Positions 13,664 to 17,044 of a stretch of 17,044 nt of DNA are shown one piece after another. A program made the position numbers and the translations under genes. The first letter of the stretch is position 1, and each line of letters starts with the position of its first letter. This DNA is from Candidatus Hydrogenedentota bacterium (GTDB lineage Bacteria > Hydrogenedentota > Hydrogenedentia > Hydrogenedentiales > CAITNO01). The notes beneath the pieces were generated by a model. The model had not been told where the DNA came from and did not search any database. It saw only the letters and a program-made list of their open reading frames with translations. The stretch spans positions 1 through 17,044 of the forward strand of contig CAIXUF010000909.1 in NCBI GenBank assembly GCA_903922535.1, given 5' to 3'.

Positions 13664-16492
13664 TTACCCGGCCGGGGCCGAAGGCGCCAGAGTGCAACTG
13701 ACTGCCGCCCCGGCAACAGCGTCGACGACACCTGAAATCTCCTCGGTGGCCCCTTGCTGATCGCCTCGGGTCGCCTTCAGGGTGACCCGGCCCGGATACA
13801 GCCTCGGAATCGAGAAGGTACCGTCGGGACGGCTCGAAATGTTGACCGTCAGCGCGGTCCCATCGGGTCCGGTGGCGCGGGCGAATATCCGCAAATCCCG
13901 CGCGGGTCCGTCGGCAAACGACGCCGTGCCCTCAACGACGGCATTCGCGCTCTCCCAGTCGAAATCCACGGTGGTGGTCTTGCCCTCCTCCAGCACAGCC
14001 TTTTTCTCCAGATCCCAGGAGTCGAAAAAACTGCCGTGCAATTCGGACAGGCTGCACGTCACGGTGGCGCCGTCCGCGGGGAGGGCGGCCATTTCGTAAG
14101 TGCCATCGTCCTTTCCGGGCCCTTGGTAGCGGAGAAGGCCCAACTGCACGCGAACCATGAACCGGGTACGGGCATCCAAGCCGGAGCATACGCCTGACAA
14201 CATACATCCTTTCGTGAGCGCCAGTGTCACCGGTTCGCTCTGCGGCAGGGTTATCGTCTGTCGCGCGGGCGCATGTTCGAGATGGTCCGCGAACACGAAA
14301 TGTTCGCCCGCCGCAAGCGTTTCGAGCGTAAACGAGCCGTCGGCCCCTGTTCGGGCGTTGGGTTTTTCGTAGGTCTTGTAGCTCGACATCGACACGGGCA
14401 GAAGATCGACGAAGACCCTGGCATCCTGCACCGGCTGGCCTGCGGCGTCAACGACAAATCCCTTCAGCGTCTGTGCGGGCGGCAGGGCGACGGTGAGTTC
14501 CTGCCCGCGTTCCTCTTCGCTGACAGCCATCGTGGTGTCGGCACACCCGTCGGCCCGGAACAGGGCCGTGACGGCGCCGGGGGTGGCACAAGGCTGATCA
14601 AAGGTCCCTTCAGCATTCTGGACAGCCGCAGCCTTCCCCCAGTCGATGGAATCAGAATGTCTCAGCCACCCGGCAAGGGTCAGCATCTGGTATGACGGAA
14701 CAGGCTGCTGGGTTTCGGCATGGACAACCCTGCCGTGCAGCCGCCCGGGCTTGTGCAGCACAACCTCCACCTTGCCGGGGTTGTCCACGGGCTGCATGGC
14801 GTCCTGGTAGCCGGGATGACGCACCACAATATCACTCCGGGAGTCCCTCTCTGTGCGCAGGGTGAAAGATCCGTCCGCACCCGAATGCGTTTCGCCGCGG
14901 TTGGCCATATTGATGATTTGGGCATCTCCCACCGGCGCGCCGGACTCATCGACCACCTTGCCGGCCAGGCGGACGGTGTCACCGCCGGTGTAGATCAGTT
15001 TCATGCCGGACAAGTGCTGGCGGGGCCGAAGCGTGACGCGCTCAAGCCAACTGTCCGTGGTCACGCTGGCGCCGCTTATGCGCGCATAAACACCCACTTC
15101 CTCGCAGGGCACGCCCGTGGCCGTAAAGCGGCCGGACGCCTCCATGTTGACACGAATGCAGCCATATTGGGTGTCCATGGTCGGCGGCATGAGCAGGAGT
15201 TGCGCATCGGGAATCGGGCGTCCATCCTGGCCGGCAAGGCTTCCTGCAATCGTGCCCGTTGCGTAGGCAACCAGTACCAGATCGGCCAAACCGTCTGGAG
15301 TGAGTTTTTTCGGCCCGAAGATCTTGGTCGCCACGCAGTCTCCCCGTCCGTGGATTCCAGTGTATGCATTCATGCAAAACTGGTCCGTCGTTTCCATTCC
15401 TTGGATGAGAAACCGGCCGTCTTTGCCGGTGGAGCCGTTGGCCACGTTCATCGGGGTGCTTCGTGCAAACACGGTTGCCCCCGCGACGGGCTTGCCTCTT
15501 TCATCCACGACGCGCCCGGACACGGAACAGACGCCCGGCGTGGAGGCCATGATCGGAACCGGATCCGCCTGGGGCGGGGAATCCGCCACATTTGTCACGG
15601 CGGCGGCGGCGGGTGGTGCGGGCACATTCTCTGCGGGTTGCAAATCATCGGGCTGCGGCATATTCTGACCGGGAGGAGTGCGGTTCAACATAAGGTGTGG
15701 GTTCCTCTCGGGTTGATGCAGATACGCGATCCCACCAACGCAGGTTATGCCGGCAACGATGACACCGACCACTGCCAGAACACCCTTGTGCCCCAACAGC
15801 CCGACCGCCTTCGCGGCGGGCGTGGCCAGTGGTGTCGTGGTGCTCAGCGCCAGTTTCCCCAGGGCGCTCACCAGGGTCGGTGGGGCGGCTTCGGCCATCC
15901 GGGTCCCCAGCAGGGCGGTCAGCACCGCCACGGAAACTGCCACTCCCTGTTTGCCGAGACTGTCGCGGACCAGTTCGATGCCGCGCGCGATACGGCGCGA
16001 TACGGTGGCCTGGTTGACCCCGCAAGACCGCGCAATGTCATTTTGCGGCCGCCCCTCCAGGAAATGGGCGATAATGGTCTCGCGCAGATCGTCGGGCAGT
16101 TCCGTGATGGCTTGGTCGACGTGCTCCTGAACGGCTTCCCAATTCGCGTCGTCGGCCGTTTCTCCCGTGCCGGGGCATTCGTCCTCCGAAGGCTGGGCGG
16201 CGTACTGTTGCTCGCGGGCCCGGCGCCGCATCTCGCCGCGGATGGCATTTTGGCTGCGGCGCACCGCCAGGGTGTGCAGCCATCCCGGCAGCGACTGAAT
16301 GCCGCTCCCGGTTTGCGCAAGGGCAAGAAAACATTCCTGTGCCGCGTCTTCCGCGTCGGCCGCATTGCCAAGGACTCTTTTGCAGGTTGCGTACACCATG
16401 CCCGCGTGGCGCTGGGTGATTTCGCGAAATGAAAGGGGATCACCCAGGCTGATCCAACGCTCGACAAGGGCAGAATCAGAATAGGCGTTCAT
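13664..16492 (-). CDS. Membrane-tethered ECF sigma factor with seven-repeat ectodomain
   Basis: A 942-residue paralogue of the 1182-residue protein encoded at 9971-13519, with the same domain order. Region 2 is at about residues 15-88 (GMVYATCKRVLGNAADAEDA), region 4 at about 122-180 (ELPDDLRETIIAHFLEG, then DIARSCGVNQATVSRRIARG). The conserved hydrophobic linker is at 183-216 (EAAPPTLVSALGKLAL), the transmembrane helix at 237-258, and a Pro/Ala-rich stalk at 259-318. Seven beta-sandwich repeats begin near 321, 413, 507, 583, 675, 763 and 851 (for example VSGRVVDERGKPVAGATVFA and KGFVVDAAGQPVQDARVFV). Eleven Cys lie outside the membrane. AAGGAGA six bases before the ATG sets the start. An upstream in-frame extension of 26 residues is unlikely. 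The protein could sense envelope or polysaccharide state and activate genes from the membrane, or after proteolytic release. No partner anti-sigma gene is adjacent. Confidence 0.9.
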   Translation of the reverse strand: MNAYSDSALVERWISLGDPLSFREITQRHAGMVYATCKRVLGNAADAEDAAQECFLALAQTGSGIQSLPGWLHTLAVRRSQNAIRGEMRRRAREQQYAAQPSEDECPGTGETADDANWEAVQEHVDQAITELPDDLRETIIAHFLEGRPQNDIARSCGVNQATVSRRIARGIELVRDSLGKQGVAVSVAVLTALLGTRMAEAAPPTLVSALGKLALSTTTPLATPAAKAVGLLGHKGVLAVVGVIVAGITCVGGIAYLHQPERNPHLMLNRTPPGQNMPQPDDLQPAENVPAPPAAAAVTNVADSPPQADPVPIMASTPGVCSVSGRVVDERGKPVAGATVFARSTPMNVANGSTGKDGRFLIQGMETTDQFCMNAYTGIHGRGDCVATKIFGPKKLTPDGLADLVLVAYATGTIAGSLAGQDGRPIPDAQLLLMPPTMDTQYGCIRVNMEASGRFTATGVPCEEVGVYARISGASVTTDSWLERVTLRPRQHLSGMKLIYTGGDTVRLAGKVVDESGAPVGDAQIINMANRGETHSGADGSFTLRTERDSRSDIVVRHPGYQDAMQPVDNPGKVEVVLHKPGRLHGRVVHAETQQPVPSYQMLTLAGWLRHSDSIDWGKAAAVQNAEGTFDQPCATPGAVTALFRADGCADTTMAVSEEERGQELTVALPPAQTLKGFVVDAAGQPVQDARVFVDLLPVSMSSYKTYEKPNARTGADGSFTLETLAAGEHFVFADHLEHAPARQTITLPQSEPVTLALTKGCMLSGVCSGLDARTRFMVRVQLGLLRYQGPGKDDGTYEMAALPADGATVTCSLSELHGSFFDSWDLEKKAVLEEGKTTTVDFDWESANAVVEGTASFADGPARDLRIFARATGPDGTALTVNISSRPDGTFSIPRLYPGRVTLKATRGDQQGATEEISGVVDAVAGAAVSCTLAPSAPAG

Positions 16493-16914
16493 GGCGCGTC
16501 TCCTTGTGTTGGATTCTACCCCTATGTCACCGCCGATTCCGATCTTATGCGCGGGCTGGAGGAGGCGCATTAATCCAGTCCCGATGCTTTCTCAGGCGCG
16601 GAACCCGGATACCGGCAAAGGACAGTCCTCCATAAGCATTCGCCCCTCTTTGCACGCAGGTCATTCCCTTCCCGCTGTCCGGGACCGTCCCACCGGATGT
16701 CGTTGGCGGTAAACGCGAACTCGGCGTGATTGTTCTGATCCGGAAGGATGCTCACTGCCGGGGGGGCGCGCCACCAAAATCATGTCTCGTGCTGAACGGA
16801 CTTCTCATTGAACGTCTCGTTCAAATGAAACCGTTCTGGTTCGCCGCCTTGCGTCTGTTCGACGGTGAGTGGCACGAGGGTCCTCTTCTTCTGGGCACGG
16901 TTCTCAGTAAGTAT
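16493..16914. other. Region without a convincing gene
   Basis: No recognisable coding sequence was found on either strand. It should contain the promoter of the 942-residue sigma gene. A TAGAAT lies about 20 bases before the start codon, but it is too close to the ribosome site to be convincing. A short minus-strand frame (stop at 16570) would be extended to an ATG at 16783 if the run of seven G at 16760-16766 were one base shorter. I cannot tell whether this is a small gene, a remnant or chance. Confidence 0.45.
16808..16824. repeat. Perfect short palindrome
   Basis: TTGAACG and CGTTCAA form a perfect seven-base inverted repeat around TCT. It could be a regulator-binding site or a small hairpin. 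No gene start is close enough to choose a role. Confidence 0.4.
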
Positions 16915-17017
16915 CCCCCGGCAAAGCCGGGGGCTTTATATTGTGAGCCGCTCAAAGCGGCTTTGCGAGGTCGCTAACGCGGCCTCGGTTGTTTGGAGCC
17001 GCCGTGGGGCGGCCTCC
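16915..17017. repeat. Array of four consecutive GC-rich hairpins
   Basis: Four stem-loops follow each other within 103 bases. The first is CCCCCGGC/GCCGGGGG with an AAA loop (16915-16933), followed by CTTTATATT, so it is terminator-like on the plus strand. The second is AGCCGCT/AGCGGCT with a CAA loop (16946-16962). The third is CGAGGTCGC/GCGGCCTCG with one G-T wobble (16966-16987). The fourth is GGAGCCGCC/GGCGGCCTCC with one bulge (16995-17017). The arrangement resembles a structured RNA, a composite intergenic repeat, or the end region of an insertion element. No transposase is visible in the window, so the type is open. Confidence 0.6.
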
Positions 17018-17044
17018 AATTGTTACAGCAGGTTCATTTGGTCC

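Noticed and set aside
14720..16432. 570-codon plus-strand reading frame opposite the 942-residue sigma protein
   Set aside because: Antisense shadow of a gene with clear sigma domains and repeats; no motif and no ribosome site.
16520..16600. Promoter for the 942-residue sigma gene
   Set aside because: TAGAAT and TAAGAT hexamers are present, but none has a plausible -35 and a sensible distance to the ribosome site, so no promoter was listed.
16726..16977. 83-codon plus-strand frame running into the hairpin array
   Set aside because: Its last third is translated from the palindromic hairpins (YPPAKPGAL-type sequence), a usual artefact of repeats; no domain is recognised.

Overview
This is a GC-rich bacterial window with no rRNA, tRNA, CRISPR array or intact transposase that I can see. 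The gene families suggest a Planctomycetota/PVC-like or Hydrogenedentota-like bacterium. They include ECF sigma factors with long C-terminal membrane extensions, paralogous membrane proteins ending in a pseudopilin-like DPF-G-P-Y module, and a very large GH106-like glycoside hydrolase. This placement is inferred from family content only.

Left part (1-5.7 kb): a sugar-use module with two divergent genes. An FGGY (xylulokinase-like) sugar kinase lies on the minus strand (100-1695). A secreted 1269-residue GH106/alpha-L-rhamnosidase-like hydrolase lies on the plus strand (1875-5684). The 179-bp divergent spacer holds candidate promoters and an imperfect inverted repeat. The kinase gene ends in a hairpin plus T-tract terminator that contains its stop codon. 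Bases 1-76 show nothing I can identify.

Middle part (5.7-9.6 kb): all genes are on the minus strand. An ECF sigma factor (start near 9575), a 122-residue single-pass membrane protein and a 442-residue membrane protein are joined by two ATGA stop/start overlaps, so they form one translationally coupled operon. A 467-residue paralogue of the last protein follows as a separate unit with its own -10-like TATAAT. It converges on the hydrolase with 10 bp between the stop codons. A telomere-like G-quadruplex motif with a 7-nt period fills that junction.

Right part (9.7-16.5 kb, minus strand): two tandem paralogous giant proteins of 942 and 1182 residues. Each has an N-terminal ECF sigma factor, a conserved hydrophobic linker, one transmembrane helix and then 7-9 carboxypeptidase-regulatory/Cna-B-like beta-sandwich repeats predicted to lie outside the membrane. 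They read as membrane-tethered sigma factors with built-in extracytoplasmic ectodomains. A small DUF4177-like gene follows the second one. This tandem pair is the most interesting system in the window.

Right edge (16.5-17.0 kb): no convincing gene. It holds a short perfect palindrome, a possible frame-disrupted small ORF, and a run of four consecutive GC-rich hairpins near the window end.
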